Shown piece by piece: positions 1-6,769 of a stretch of DNA of 10,282 bases. A program made the translations under genes and the position numbers. Below the pieces are notes generated by a model. It had not been told where the DNA came from and did not search any database. It saw nothing but the letters and a program-made list of their open reading frames with translations. The first letter of the stretch is position 1. Every line of letters starts with the position of its first letter. Source of the DNA: an uncultured bacterium (GTDB lineage: Bacteria; Bacillota; Clostridia; Christensenellales; Borkfalkiaceae); assembly GCA_934871445.1 (NCBI GenBank), contig CAKXBD010000073.1:1-10282 (forward strand). Direction: 5' to 3'.

Positions 1-419
1 GAAGAACGAAGCGAAGATTTCAAAAAGCTACCGTATCCCGTAAATGCCATATGTGACAATGTGTTACTGAAGCGATTGTCATACAAATTGTAATTTGCAA
101 ACTTTCCGTCGAACGACTCTTCCGTTATCCAATAACAGTCATTCAAAGAAAGTCCTTTACAGAAGTCTATAATCCCCTTTGTATCTTTTTCGTTTAATCC
201 AAGTTTGGCAAGAAAATTTTGGACATAGGCGCGGTTTGAGGGAATCGTGCGTCGCTTTAACCATTTCGCAACACCTTTGTCGGTGAGTTCCATATCCAAA
301 GGAAACAACTTCTTCTTATCCTCAATCACAGAAAGAATGTGTACCGCCACGCCGTCAATATCTTTCTCCATATTAAAGCGCATCAATTCCGTGTCATATT
401 GTTTTAAGATATAACTCAT
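1..419 (-). CDS. HipA-like kinase-family protein, N-terminal part (cut by window edge)
   Basis: An open frame of 139 residues begins MSYILKQYDTELMRFNMEKD and runs off the left edge, so the C-terminal part is missing. I recognise the N-terminal pattern (KWLKRRTIPSNRAYV at about residues 52-66, KGLSLNDCYW at 88-97, a NLYDNRFS segment at 111-118, then AFTGYGS at 125-131) from HipA-domain proteins of gut Firmicutes. These are distant relatives of the serine/threonine kinase toxin HipA. The catalytic motifs would lie beyond the window, so kinase activity cannot be verified here. The ATG at 419-417 overlaps the stop of the upstream antitoxin-like gene in an ATGA, which points to translational coupling; no separate strong ribosome binding site is needed. 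The likely role is the toxin or effector half of a toxin-antitoxin-like pair. Family recognition is from memory, not from a search. Confidence 0.75.
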   Translation of the reverse strand, partial: MSYILKQYDTELMRFNMEKDIDGVAVHILSVIEDKKKLFPLDMELTDKGVAKWLKRRTIPSNRAYVQNFLAKLGLNEKDTKGIIDFCKGLSLNDCYWITEESFDGKFANYNLYDNRFSNTLSHMAFTGYGSFLKSSLRS

Positions 420-613
420 TCTTCCGCCTCTCCCTTTTCTGTAAGCGATAGCAATCGATCGTATTCTTCGGGCGATAACAGAATTGCCGTCGGCACATTG
501 TTTTTAAGAACAACAATCTGCTTTTCCTCTTTCAATCTTGAAAATATCTTTGACGCCTGCCCTTGATTAAACATTGTTATGGAGACTAAATTATTCAAAA
601 TATTTTTTTCCAT
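416..613 (-). CDS. Phd/YefM-family antitoxin-like protein
   Basis: This is a 65-residue protein. Its architecture matches the N-terminal fold of Phd/YefM antitoxins: an opening strand (residues 9-14), a helix with FNQGQASKIFSRLKEEK (15-31), the strand-turn QIVVLKNNVPTAILLSP (32-48), and the typical EEYDRLL helix (49-55). The 'xVVLKNNxPxAVLxSxEEYxRL' pattern is diagnostic of the family. In known systems this domain binds operator DNA and a C-terminal tail neutralises the toxin. The tail here is very short (LSLTEKGEAEE), shorter than in YefM (about 80 residues). The start is the ATG at 613-611, preceded by GAGGT (618-622). It is first in an operon with the HipA-like gene (4-base overlap) and has its own consensus promoter. 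The family call is firm; the partner is atypical. Confidence 0.88.
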   Translation of the reverse strand: MEKNILNNLVSITMFNQGQASKIFSRLKEEKQIVVLKNNVPTAILLSPEEYDRLLSLTEKGEAEE

Positions 614-617
614 CTCT

Positions 618-622
618 ACCTC
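618..622 (-). promoter_or_regulatory. Ribosome binding site of the antitoxin-like gene
   Basis: GAGGT on the minus strand lies 4 bases before the ATG at 613 and supports that start. Confidence 0.6.
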
Positions 623-631
623 GCTTGTTTA

Positions 632-660
632 ATTATAGCACACGGCAACTTATTAGTCAA
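632..660 (-). promoter_or_regulatory. Consensus SigA-type promoter of the antitoxin/HipA-like operon
   Basis: On the minus strand TTGACT (660-655) and TATAAT (637-632) are separated by exactly 17 bases, with a TGC just before the -10 (extended -10). Transcription would start near 625, so the leader is very short. The spacer contains GGCAACTT (plus-strand 644-651), which recurs inverted at 743-750. Autoregulation by the antitoxin would be expected from the family, but no palindrome is obvious on the promoter itself. Confidence 0.85.
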
Positions 661-960
661 TAGAAATTAAAATAATAGTTACAATTTTAATGTTCTTATG
701 TTTGTATTTTATAAAAATTCAGCACTCGATTTTAACAATAAAAAGTTGCCCTAATTTTTTAAAAAATTTGAAAAAACTAAAAAATTTAAACCTCAAAAAC
801 GCCGTTTTTGCACATTTTTGAGGCTTTTTTACTCGTTTTTACGCTATTTTAACCTTTCTGAAAAATCGCGTCTCCCCTGCCATATATAAGGATGCCTAAA
901 TTTGATACAGTTGATACTTGTGCAATTCGGCATTCGTCCTTATATTATATCGAATGAAAG
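661..960. other. Gene-free AT-rich interval with inverted repeats
   Basis: No convincing gene lies between the M60 lipoprotein gene and the antitoxin operon. The interval holds a perfect A/T palindrome (753-768), the inverted copy of the promoter-spacer octamer (743-750), a T-flanked hairpin (791-823), and an imperfect inverted repeat ATATAAGGATGCC (884-896) against GGCATTCGTCCTTATAT (929-945). The right arm of that repeat also contains CATTCG (931-936), which can pair instead with CGAATG (951-956). A short plus-strand open frame at 918-1175 has no ribosome binding site and covers the terminator and the opposite gene, so I do not count it. Confidence 0.6.
791..830. terminator. Probable bidirectional terminator hairpin
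   Basis: CCTCAAAAA (791-799) pairs with TTTTTGAGG (815-823) around a 15-base loop. A C and six T follow on the plus strand; on the minus strand the stem is followed by TTTAAATTTTTT. All neighbouring genes are on the minus strand, so it may act as a back-up terminator for the lipoprotein gene. The stem is mostly A-T pairs, so its strength is uncertain. Confidence 0.45.
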
Positions 961-1005
961 AGATTTACGCAAGCAAATTGATCAGCTTGCGTAAATCTTC
1001 TTTTT
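961..1005. terminator. Strong hairpin just after the M60 lipoprotein gene
   Basis: A perfect 14-base stem, AGATTTACGCAAGC (961-974) with GCTTGCGTAAATCT (985-998), has a 10-base loop. It lies 12 bases past the stop codon of the minus-strand lipoprotein gene, the usual place for its terminator. On the minus strand the following tract is only CTCTTTC, whereas the plus-strand side has the better T-run (TCTTTTT, 999-1005). Confidence 0.65.
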
Positions 1006-1010
1006 ATTGT

Positions 1011-4000
1011 CTATTTGTTATGCCACAGAACAATAGAATCGATATTAAATTTTGTTTTACTACGAAGTGTTATTATATGCCTCCCTTCGGAGAGTTTTTC
1101 GGACAAATATACAAGTTTCTCCGTACTATCTGGTCCCATCAATTTGACCGTCTTGGTTTCTTCTCCGTCTATTAGGATTTCAAATCCATCATATTCGGAA
1201 GATTCATGAGCTAGTATTCCAAATTGTGTACCACTAAATTGAAATTCGAGGGTTGCGTTTTCTCCTTCATAGAGATGACCGAACGTCGAAAGTTTATTCG
1301 AAAGCTTCCAATTTCCTCTATATATAAACATATCTTCATCGGGGGAATGCCATTCCCCGTCCAAAAGTTCGTAAAACATTTCGGCCCCGCGATAGGCAAT
1401 ATACTTTACTCCTTCCGCCCAAGTATCGGTAACGACCAATTTATAGTAGCGAAGATTTCGTTCTTTAAATTCTACGGTGATATTATTATTTTTCCGTTCC
1501 GCGTTTTCCACTTCTTTGATGAGCTCAAGCTCATTCAAATCGGTTCCCCCGTATAATTTGAAATTTTTCGGCTGATATCTTCGACTCGGTTCCCCGTAAA
1601 TCACAAAGCGGTTTGTATTTATCGTTTCTCCTAAATCCACGGTGATTTCAAAAGGATTTTCTTGTGTAATACTCGTTCTGTTTGAATGAATAAAATTAGT
1701 TTGATTCTCGTCAAACAAATTATCAATTGAATAATTGTCATCCCAAGGGCGATAATTGGTTTCCACAAGCGTTTGAGGCTTTTTAGATTTTTGTACATAC
1801 TTATAATTATATTCCCGCTCGTAAAAATAATCACTCTCAAATTCTTCTCGATAATAGGAATTCCGATAAGCATTCAAATAGTTTGTCTGAACATTTTCAC
1901 CTTCAAATTTTCCGACCCCTACTCCGACGAAATTCCTTGCGTTCTTGACCAATAAAACTGCCTTGAAATAAACCCACTGTCCTTTTGTAAAGTGATAGTC
2001 CTTATAATTATTCTCTTTACTTAAATCGAAATCCGGCGTACCCGACAAATTTTCGATTAAAGCTGCTCGTTCATATTTTTCCCCATCGAGTGAAATATAT
2101 AAGCCGGCATATTCTCGTCCACGCAGAGCAATCCGATATTTTCCGTCGCTGTTTATCTGAAATTTTCCCCTGATTTCCATGATTGCATTACTAGCAGGAT
2201 TGGGTTCCCAAATTTCAGCATTTCCGTTCTGCACTCGGTTAGTATTATCCTCCTCAACAATCGTTTCATATCCCGCATAAGAATTTTCCACCGCCTCTTC
2301 TACGCTTTGATACATTTTTTCCGGCGTATAAGTGTAAACTGTTCTTTCTAGCATCGTAGGCGTAGCTTGTTTTTGTCTGAATTCGATCACCAAATCCACA
2401 TCATCGACTTTAAACGCTCCGTCTGTTTTTTCTATACCGAGAGTGACGATTATTTTTCCCGATTCTCGGTTTACTTTGTCGGGAGTATATACAAAAACTC
2501 CTTCACTTTGTTTTTTTAGAATTCCATAAGCAGGAGAAGATACATTTTTAATTGTATAGCTAAATCCCTCCGGTAAAACAATATTTTCCTTCAAATTCAT
2601 CACGAAATCTTTTCCCGTTTCAATTCCGTAAGGTTGAACTGTATGGCTATAATATTTCTTTCCGTCTTTATAATAGCTTCTTCCCGTTTGGAAAATACAG
2701 GAAACCGGAACAAACATCGGATAAGCCTTTTCATTATATTCTGACAGGATATTCTCCGATATATTTTGCCGTAAAAGTTCTTTGAAATAATACGTCATAT
2801 CGTTATGCGTGACGTCGCTGACCGCTTTATACCATGTATCCGCGCCCCCGCTACCACCTCCTGCCTGTGTGGCCTGAATAAATAAATCCTGTCCGAAGGC
2901 ATGAAGTAAATTGGCGTAGGAATCCAAAGCCGAGTTCGTCCCATTTTCTGAAAGAGTCTGCTTCAAAGTCCAGCTTGGATTGGTATATCTGTTCCAGCTG
3001 GTAGAATAGGTTCCCTCGTTATTATTACCGAGTTCCCTATTGGAAGAAATGCGTGTAAACAAACTATACGATACGAGACTGACAGCGTTATTCGTGACTT
3101 CATCGCCCGGAGCGAATCCAAAACGTTGATAATGATGATTTAATTCGTGAATACATCCCCAAAAGGCATCCGAAGCATTATCAACCGCGCTTTGCACATC
3201 GAGAGCCGCCGTCATGCAATATAAGGGACAATTTACCGTATGCCGCCCGACAAAGGCAACCATACTGCCCGCAGCAACAAACGGGTCATATAAAAAGGTA
3301 ATCCCCAACTCTCCGCCGGAACCGGCCGGAACCTTATTCGATACGCGCGAAATTTTATCCCAGAGAACAGCAGCTTCCGTAAGCTGTTCATAATCAAAGT
3401 CTTTTGCTCTTGATTTGGGACCCGAATGACGTACCGAATCGTCCCAAACTTCCAAATCAAAATACGGAGCCGAAGAATTTTTATTTTGTTCAAATTCCTC
3501 TCGATTCGTATAGCCGAGAATAAAATGCGAATACGCGACGGCACCCGATATCGTTACGGTAAAAGAAGTTCCTGCTTTCACCGGCTGAACATAGATTGGG
3601 CCACCAAAATAAGAGCCGACATAGGACGTCATCTCCTTTGTCGTCATCGTATTCGCTATCATCGGCATACGGTTAAACGTTCTTTCTATCCATATATTAT
3701 TTTGTGCCCCATTCGTGAGCACCTGTCCGATTATAACTTTCAGTCCTCCCGTTTTTTCGAAGTCCGCTTCGCTCATTTCCAGCTTTATTACTTCTCCCGC
3801 AGGAGCGTATAATCCCGTAATGTGATTTCCTCCGCTCCGCGATTTTATCGTCAGCTTTTTAATAAGGGCGGGTTCATCGTCGGAAACGTCACCTTCGTAC
3901 ATTCCTGCGGCTGCCGTGTGCTTATAAAGTTTTTTTCCCGTAGGTTCGCCGTTCAAAAACAAGTTTCCTTTCTCATCCATTGAATCGTAGGTATTTGCGG

Positions 4001-4361
4001 AAGAAATTAGAGAAACATTTTCGTCCAATACTGCTTGTTTTTCTTCCTGCGTCGCAGAAAAATTTACCCCATATTCGGGATAGCACTCCAAGCCCCCGTC
4101 AGAAACCTCCGGCAAATGTCTTTCCGTTGTTCCTAAATATTCTGCCGTCATTCCCACTTTAGAGGGGCTATACATATCCGCCTCAAAGAGCTCAGTGGGA
4201 TAAGCGTCCTCTATCGAAGGACTTTCTTCCGAGGAATTTTCCGAAGAACTTCCCGCCTCAGAGTTAGCTTCGCCTTTTGAAGAACAGGCGGTAAAAGTAC
4301 AACATAACATAGTTATCCAAGCAAATACTACGGATATAACACGAATCACTCTATTTTTCAT
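1011..4361 (-). CDS. Secreted M60 (enhancin-like) metallopeptidase lipoprotein with carbohydrate-binding-type domains
   Basis: A 1116-residue protein counted from the ATG at 4361, chosen over an upstream in-frame ATG (4385) because AGGAG sits 5 bases before it and the signal peptide then starts cleanly (MKNRVIRV). A hydrophobic stretch ends in the lipobox-like FTAC with Cys26, followed by a Ser/Glu-rich linker (27-55), so it should be a cell-surface lipoprotein. The catalytic signature is HELNHHYQ (405-412) with a Glu at 421 in GDEVTNN; this fits the M60 zinc motif HExxH-x(8-28)-E. Domains after that, from pattern: cadherin/Ig-like (about 575-665), PA14-like (675-830), F5/8 type C (CBM32-like, 865-1000), and a C-terminal beta-sandwich (1003-1116). 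M60-like enzymes of gut bacteria cleave mucin-type O-glycoproteins, so host or dietary glycoprotein attack is the likely role. The substrate is inferred. The gene appears monocistronic. Confidence 0.88.
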   Translation of the reverse strand: MKNRVIRVISVVFAWITMLCCTFTACSSKGEANSEAGSSSENSSEESPSIEDAYPTELFEADMYSPSKVGMTAEYLGTTERHLPEVSDGGLECYPEYGVNFSATQEEKQAVLDENVSLISSANTYDSMDEKGNLFLNGEPTGKKLYKHTAAAGMYEGDVSDDEPALIKKLTIKSRSGGNHITGLYAPAGEVIKLEMSEADFEKTGGLKVIIGQVLTNGAQNNIWIERTFNRMPMIANTMTTKEMTSYVGSYFGGPIYVQPVKAGTSFTVTISGAVAYSHFILGYTNREEFEQNKNSSAPYFDLEVWDDSVRHSGPKSRAKDFDYEQLTEAAVLWDKISRVSNKVPAGSGGELGITFLYDPFVAAGSMVAFVGRHTVNCPLYCMTAALDVQSAVDNASDAFWGCIHELNHHYQRFGFAPGDEVTNNAVSLVSYSLFTRISSNRELGNNNEGTYSTSWNRYTNPSWTLKQTLSENGTNSALDSYANLLHAFGQDLFIQATQAGGGSGGADTWYKAVSDVTHNDMTYYFKELLRQNISENILSEYNEKAYPMFVPVSCIFQTGRSYYKDGKKYYSHTVQPYGIETGKDFVMNLKENIVLPEGFSYTIKNVSSPAYGILKKQSEGVFVYTPDKVNRESGKIIVTLGIEKTDGAFKVDDVDLVIEFRQKQATPTMLERTVYTYTPEKMYQSVEEAVENSYAGYETIVEEDNTNRVQNGNAEIWEPNPASNAIMEIRGKFQINSDGKYRIALRGREYAGLYISLDGEKYERAALIENLSGTPDFDLSKENNYKDYHFTKGQWVYFKAVLLVKNARNFVGVGVGKFEGENVQTNYLNAYRNSYYREEFESDYFYEREYNYKYVQKSKKPQTLVETNYRPWDDNYSIDNLFDENQTNFIHSNRTSITQENPFEITVDLGETINTNRFVIYGEPSRRYQPKNFKLYGGTDLNELELIKEVENAERKNNNITVEFKERNLRYYKLVVTDTWAEGVKYIAYRGAEMFYELLDGEWHSPDEDMFIYRGNWKLSNKLSTFGHLYEGENATLEFQFSGTQFGILAHESSEYDGFEILIDGEETKTVKLMGPDSTEKLVYLSEKLSEGRHIITLRSKTKFNIDSIVLWHNK

Positions 4362-4365
4362 TGCA

Positions 4366-4371
4366 ACTCCT
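4366..4371 (-). promoter_or_regulatory. Ribosome binding site that fixes the lipoprotein start
   Basis: Minus-strand AAAGGAG ends 5 bases before the ATG at 4361. It lies inside the longer reading frame that would begin at 4385, which argues against that earlier start. Confidence 0.8.
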
Positions 4372-4463
4372 TTTGTTTTTATCATATCTTATTATGAGAA
4401 AACTATTCGGCCGACATACCGTCAATTATCTCTTTCAGTTATATGTTTGCTCTGCCAATAGAT

Positions 4464-4493
4464 AATATAACTCAAAACGCTCGGAAAAATCAA
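4464..4493 (-). promoter_or_regulatory. Candidate promoter of the M60 lipoprotein gene
   Basis: On the minus strand TTGATT (4493-4488) and TATATT (4469-4464) are 18 bases apart, giving a leader of roughly 95 bases. A TTGACG nearer the gene (about 4420) has no good -10 at normal spacing. This is the best fit, not a certain one. Confidence 0.45.
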
Positions 4494-4549
4494 TCGTTCA
4501 GAACTTATTTTCAAGAAAATTTTTTAATTTTATAAAACACCCTTCTTTA

Positions 4550-4591
4550 TTCCAAAATAATACTCGCTTCACTCAAAGAGCGAAGCGAGTA
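4550..4591 (-). terminator. Rho-independent terminator of the dehydrogenase gene
   Basis: ACTCGCTTC (4562-4570) pairs with GAAGCGAGT (4582-4590), and an inner CTC/GAG pairing extends the stem to a 3-base loop. On the minus strand it is followed by ATTATTTT. It begins about 23 bases beyond the stop codon at 4614. Confidence 0.8.
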
Positions 4592-4613
4592 AAAATAGTG
4601 TTTCTATCAAAAA

Positions 4614-5639
4614 TTATAATTCATAGTGCATAGGATTCGTAAGATAATGAATTTCATCTAACTCGTCAGCCGTGACATATCCGGCCGGAGCATTCAAAAG
4701 TGAAGGAATTCTATTGACAATTGTCGCACAGGTATGCTCTACTGTCGCAGGCTTTACTACATGGAATTCCGTGTTCGGCTCGCCCGTAATCCACCAATCG
4801 CACATATCGCCGTCGTCCGGACCGTATACCTTTCCTATGGTTTCTTCTTCAATTACAATTCCCTGATAAGTCTCAATGGTTACGACGGCCGACATACCGA
4901 TACATTTTCCCGCTTTGATGGTCTTTCCGAGCGTCGCACTGTAAATATCTTTATCTATGATATAGGGAACATTCTCCTGTTTAATTGATTTAATTGTCAG
5001 ACCGAGTTTGTTACAAATTGCTTCCGCCGCATTCCAAGCATAAGAAGGTACGACTTCCTTCGGGTGTGCGAGTTCCTTCTCAAACTGCGCTTTCGTCAAA
5101 TCGCAGCCATGCGCCTTAGCCAAAGCAAGCCCGTAATCCTCTACATTATAACTATAAGCACCCTTAATTTTTTTAATGTCGTAACAGCCGCCCGCCACCA
5201 AAGCAACCATATTGATCCAGAAAATATCTTGCATACCGCTGCCGGTAACCGTGCAGTTATTCTCTTTTGCAAGCGCATCGAGCTTATTCGTAAAAGCCGC
5301 CGATGTCGTCCAAGGATAAATTGCCTCCTCACAGGTCGTAATGACATTGATCCCGTGTTTTACGCATTTTTCCACTTGTTCATAAATATCCCCGAGAAAA
5401 CTAAACAAGGTTACGATAGCGACGTCGGCATCACATTCATCGAGAACCTTATCCGCGTCTTTGGAAATCTGAACGCCTGTTTTGACGCCGAGTTCGGCAA
5501 AGTCTCCGACATCCGTTCCCAAAATTTCGGGATTTACATCTATCGCCCCCACAATTTCCGCCCCTTTCGCATGCAGATAACGCAAAATATACTTGGACAT
5601 TTTGCCGCAGCCATACTGTACTACTCTGATTCTTTTCAT
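4614..5639 (-). CDS. NAD(P)-dependent dehydrogenase, 2,4-diaminopentanoate dehydrogenase-like (DapB-type fold)
   Basis: A 341-residue protein. The ATG at 5639 is chosen over a longer frame to 5825 because GGAG stands 7 bases upstream, the promoter lies between the two starts, and the nucleotide-binding strand then comes first (MKRIRVVQYGCGKMSKYIL). The Rossmann motif is GCGKM (residues 10-14), with Asp34 at the end of the second strand, suited to binding the ribose of NAD. The length and the C-terminal half (VEDYGLALA, ATVEHTCATIVNRIPSLL, ending in a TNPMHYEL-like tail) resemble 2,4-diaminopentanoate dehydrogenase of clostridial ornithine fermentation and related DapB-like proteins. None of the other ornithine-pathway genes (aminomutase, thiolase) is adjacent, so the substrate is uncertain and no symbol is given. 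It has its own promoter and terminator, so it forms a single-gene unit. Confidence 0.8.
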   Translation of the reverse strand: MKRIRVVQYGCGKMSKYILRYLHAKGAEIVGAIDVNPEILGTDVGDFAELGVKTGVQISKDADKVLDECDADVAIVTLFSFLGDIYEQVEKCVKHGINVITTCEEAIYPWTTSAAFTNKLDALAKENNCTVTGSGMQDIFWINMVALVAGGCYDIKKIKGAYSYNVEDYGLALAKAHGCDLTKAQFEKELAHPKEVVPSYAWNAAEAICNKLGLTIKSIKQENVPYIIDKDIYSATLGKTIKAGKCIGMSAVVTIETYQGIVIEEETIGKVYGPDDGDMCDWWITGEPNTEFHVVKPATVEHTCATIVNRIPSLLNAPAGYVTADELDEIHYLTNPMHYEL

Positions 5640-5662
5640 GGTATTGCTCCTTGAATTTTTTT

Positions 5663-5676
5663 GTATCGAATGATAC
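5663..5676. promoter_or_regulatory. Perfect palindrome in the leader of the dehydrogenase gene
   Basis: GTATC-gaat-GATAC lies about 10 bases past the -10 box, around the expected first transcribed bases. The position suits a repressor operator; a small 5' hairpin in the RNA is the alternative. Confidence 0.4.
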
Positions 5677-5685
5677 CTTATACAG

Positions 5686-5714
5686 AGTATAACACAGTTA
5701 TAGGTTCCTGTCAA
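5686..5714 (-). promoter_or_regulatory. Near-perfect SigA-type promoter of the dehydrogenase gene
   Basis: On the minus strand TTGACA (5714-5709) and TATACT (5691-5686) are 17 bases apart, with TGT just before the -10 (extended -10). This is one of the strongest-looking promoters in the window, so the gene may be highly expressed or tightly repressed. Confidence 0.88.
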
Positions 5715-5744
5715 CCCCCATTTCTGGAATTTTTTGAAATTTTT

Positions 5745-5759
5745 TGTCATAAAATGACA
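5745..5759. promoter_or_regulatory. Palindrome TGTCAT-aaa-ATGACA upstream of the promoter
   Basis: A perfect 6-base inverted repeat with a 3-base centre starts 30 bases upstream of the -35 box. The placement is typical of an activator site. I do not assign it to a known regulator. Confidence 0.35.
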
Positions 5760-5834
5760 GAATACATCGAATTGTGTAATAGCGAGTTTAGAGAAATATA
5801 TTATCAATAAAAAAATCCACCGCAATTGATAACT

Positions 5835-6674
5835 TTATGTTTCCATATTTTTTGAACCGTGGAAAGAAGTTTTTTCAGGGTCTAATGATTTCCTTGACTG
5901 AGGTCCTTTATACTGTTTTTCGGGAATAGATTTTCCGAACAAACTGATCGCCCGATTCGGACACAAGTTGACACAGCGATAACAAAATGCACAATTTCCC
6001 AACGCTTTCGCATGTCTTCCCTCGACTATGATATTTTTTACGGGACAATGAGCCGCGCAGATTCCGCAGCCGATACACCGCTCCTCATGAATGAGGAGGG
6101 ACGACTTTTTTGCGTTTTCTCCTTTCCGCCACCATTTTCTTTGACAAAAATATCCCACGGCATGGGAAACGGGATTAAAACCGCGCCGAAAACGTTTCCC
6201 ACACAAGATTTTTCGGGAAAATGAATCTATCCTCTTTTCCGCTTTTTCAAGGGTTCTTGCAATCTCGAAATCGTTTCGTATCTTCAAAGCCGTACAATCT
6301 GCGAGATTATTCGGCATATTTATATGCTCGGCTCCGATAACTTTTCCGCCGAGCTTCTCAATCGTACGGCCGAGGCTCGCCGCCCCATCGCCCGAAAACA
6401 TATACTGCGTTGCGATTATAAAAATTTCCTTGCCCTCTATATGCTTCGCATTTGCATAGATAAAACGGCGCATCGGGACAGGCGGTGAGGAACCGTATAT
6501 AGGGAAGGCAAATAAAAGTTTATCGGCTGAAAAAACGGATTCGGCGCAATTCTTTTCGTCGCCAATATCATATATCTTTACTTCGTATTTTTTCGTTAAC
6601 CTCTTTCCCGTTTCTTCTACGACAAAACGAGTATTTCCCGTTCCGCTGAAATAAAATGCAGATAAAGTTTTCAT
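5835..6674 (-). CDS. EFR1-type flavodoxin/ferredoxin fusion protein
   Basis: A 279-residue cytoplasmic electron-transfer protein. The ATG at 6674 is used (a longer frame reaches 6773) because AAGGAG stands 8 bases before it and the flavodoxin strand MKTLSAFYFSGTGNTR then opens the protein. The N-terminal half is flavodoxin-like, with the FMN phosphate loop SGTGNTR at residues 10-16 and a FAFPIYGSSPP loop at 55-65. The C-terminal part holds two four-cysteine [4Fe-4S] motifs: Cys200, 203, 206, 210 (then Pro) and Cys228, 231, 234, 238 (then Pro). This is the EFR1 family layout, widespread in anaerobic Clostridia, where the exact electron partners are mostly unknown. It follows the terminator of the DUF3810 gene, so it is probably transcribed on its own. 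No clear terminator follows it. Confidence 0.9.
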   Translation of the reverse strand: MKTLSAFYFSGTGNTRFVVEETGKRLTKKYEVKIYDIGDEKNCAESVFSADKLLFAFPIYGSSPPVPMRRFIYANAKHIEGKEIFIIATQYMFSGDGAASLGRTIEKLGGKVIGAEHINMPNNLADCTALKIRNDFEIARTLEKAEKRIDSFSRKILCGKRFRRGFNPVSHAVGYFCQRKWWRKGENAKKSSLLIHEERCIGCGICAAHCPVKNIIVEGRHAKALGNCAFCYRCVNLCPNRAISLFGKSIPEKQYKGPQSRKSLDPEKTSFHGSKNMET

Positions 6675-6705
6675 GAGGCACGCTCCTTTTTTAAGTGTCC
6701 TTTCT

Positions 6706-6711
6706 ATTATA
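6706..6711 (-). promoter_or_regulatory. Possible -10 box of the EFR1 gene
   Basis: Minus-strand TATAAT lies 31 bases before the ATG at 6674. There is no good -35 at 16-18 bases, so it is weak or needs an activator. Its place between the upstream terminator and the gene supports it. Confidence 0.45.
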
Positions 6712-6742
6712 TGCATCTGCCTCAAAACACATTTACATGAAA

Positions 6743-6766
6743 AAAACTCGGAAAATTCCGAGTTTC
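6743..6766 (-). terminator. Rho-independent terminator of the reductase/DUF3737/DUF3810 operon
   Basis: AAACTCGG (6744-6751) pairs with CCGAGTTT (6758-6765) around aaaatt. On the minus strand it is followed by a run of T. It begins about 5 bases after the stop codon at 6770. Confidence 0.85.
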
Positions 6767-6769
6767 TTT

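Noticed and set aside
753..768. AATTTTTTAAAAAATT palindrome as an operator or origin element
   Set aside because: It is low-complexity A/T sequence; no DnaA boxes or repeats accompany it.
918..1175. Plus-strand 85-codon frame beside the terminator
   Set aside because: It runs through the terminator hairpin and the coding 3' end of the lipoprotein gene, and the composition is not protein-like.
5064..5654. Plus-strand open frame of 196 codons
   Set aside because: It lies antisense to the dehydrogenase gene, has no ribosome binding site and shows no recognisable protein pattern; the minus-strand frame has clear Rossmann motifs.
5728..5742. CodY-box-like sequence (AATTTTTTGAAATTT)
   Set aside because: It differs from the consensus at two positions but sits in a T/A run where such matches are common by chance.
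5640..5825. N-terminal extension of the dehydrogenase gene to 5825
   Set aside because: The promoter and ribosome binding site lie inside this stretch, and the extra residues are unlike the family.
5801..5832. Hairpin TTATCAAT/ATTGATAA after the EFR1 gene as a terminator
   Set aside because: The T-run lies in the loop and no T-run follows the stem on the minus strand, so it is not a standard terminator.
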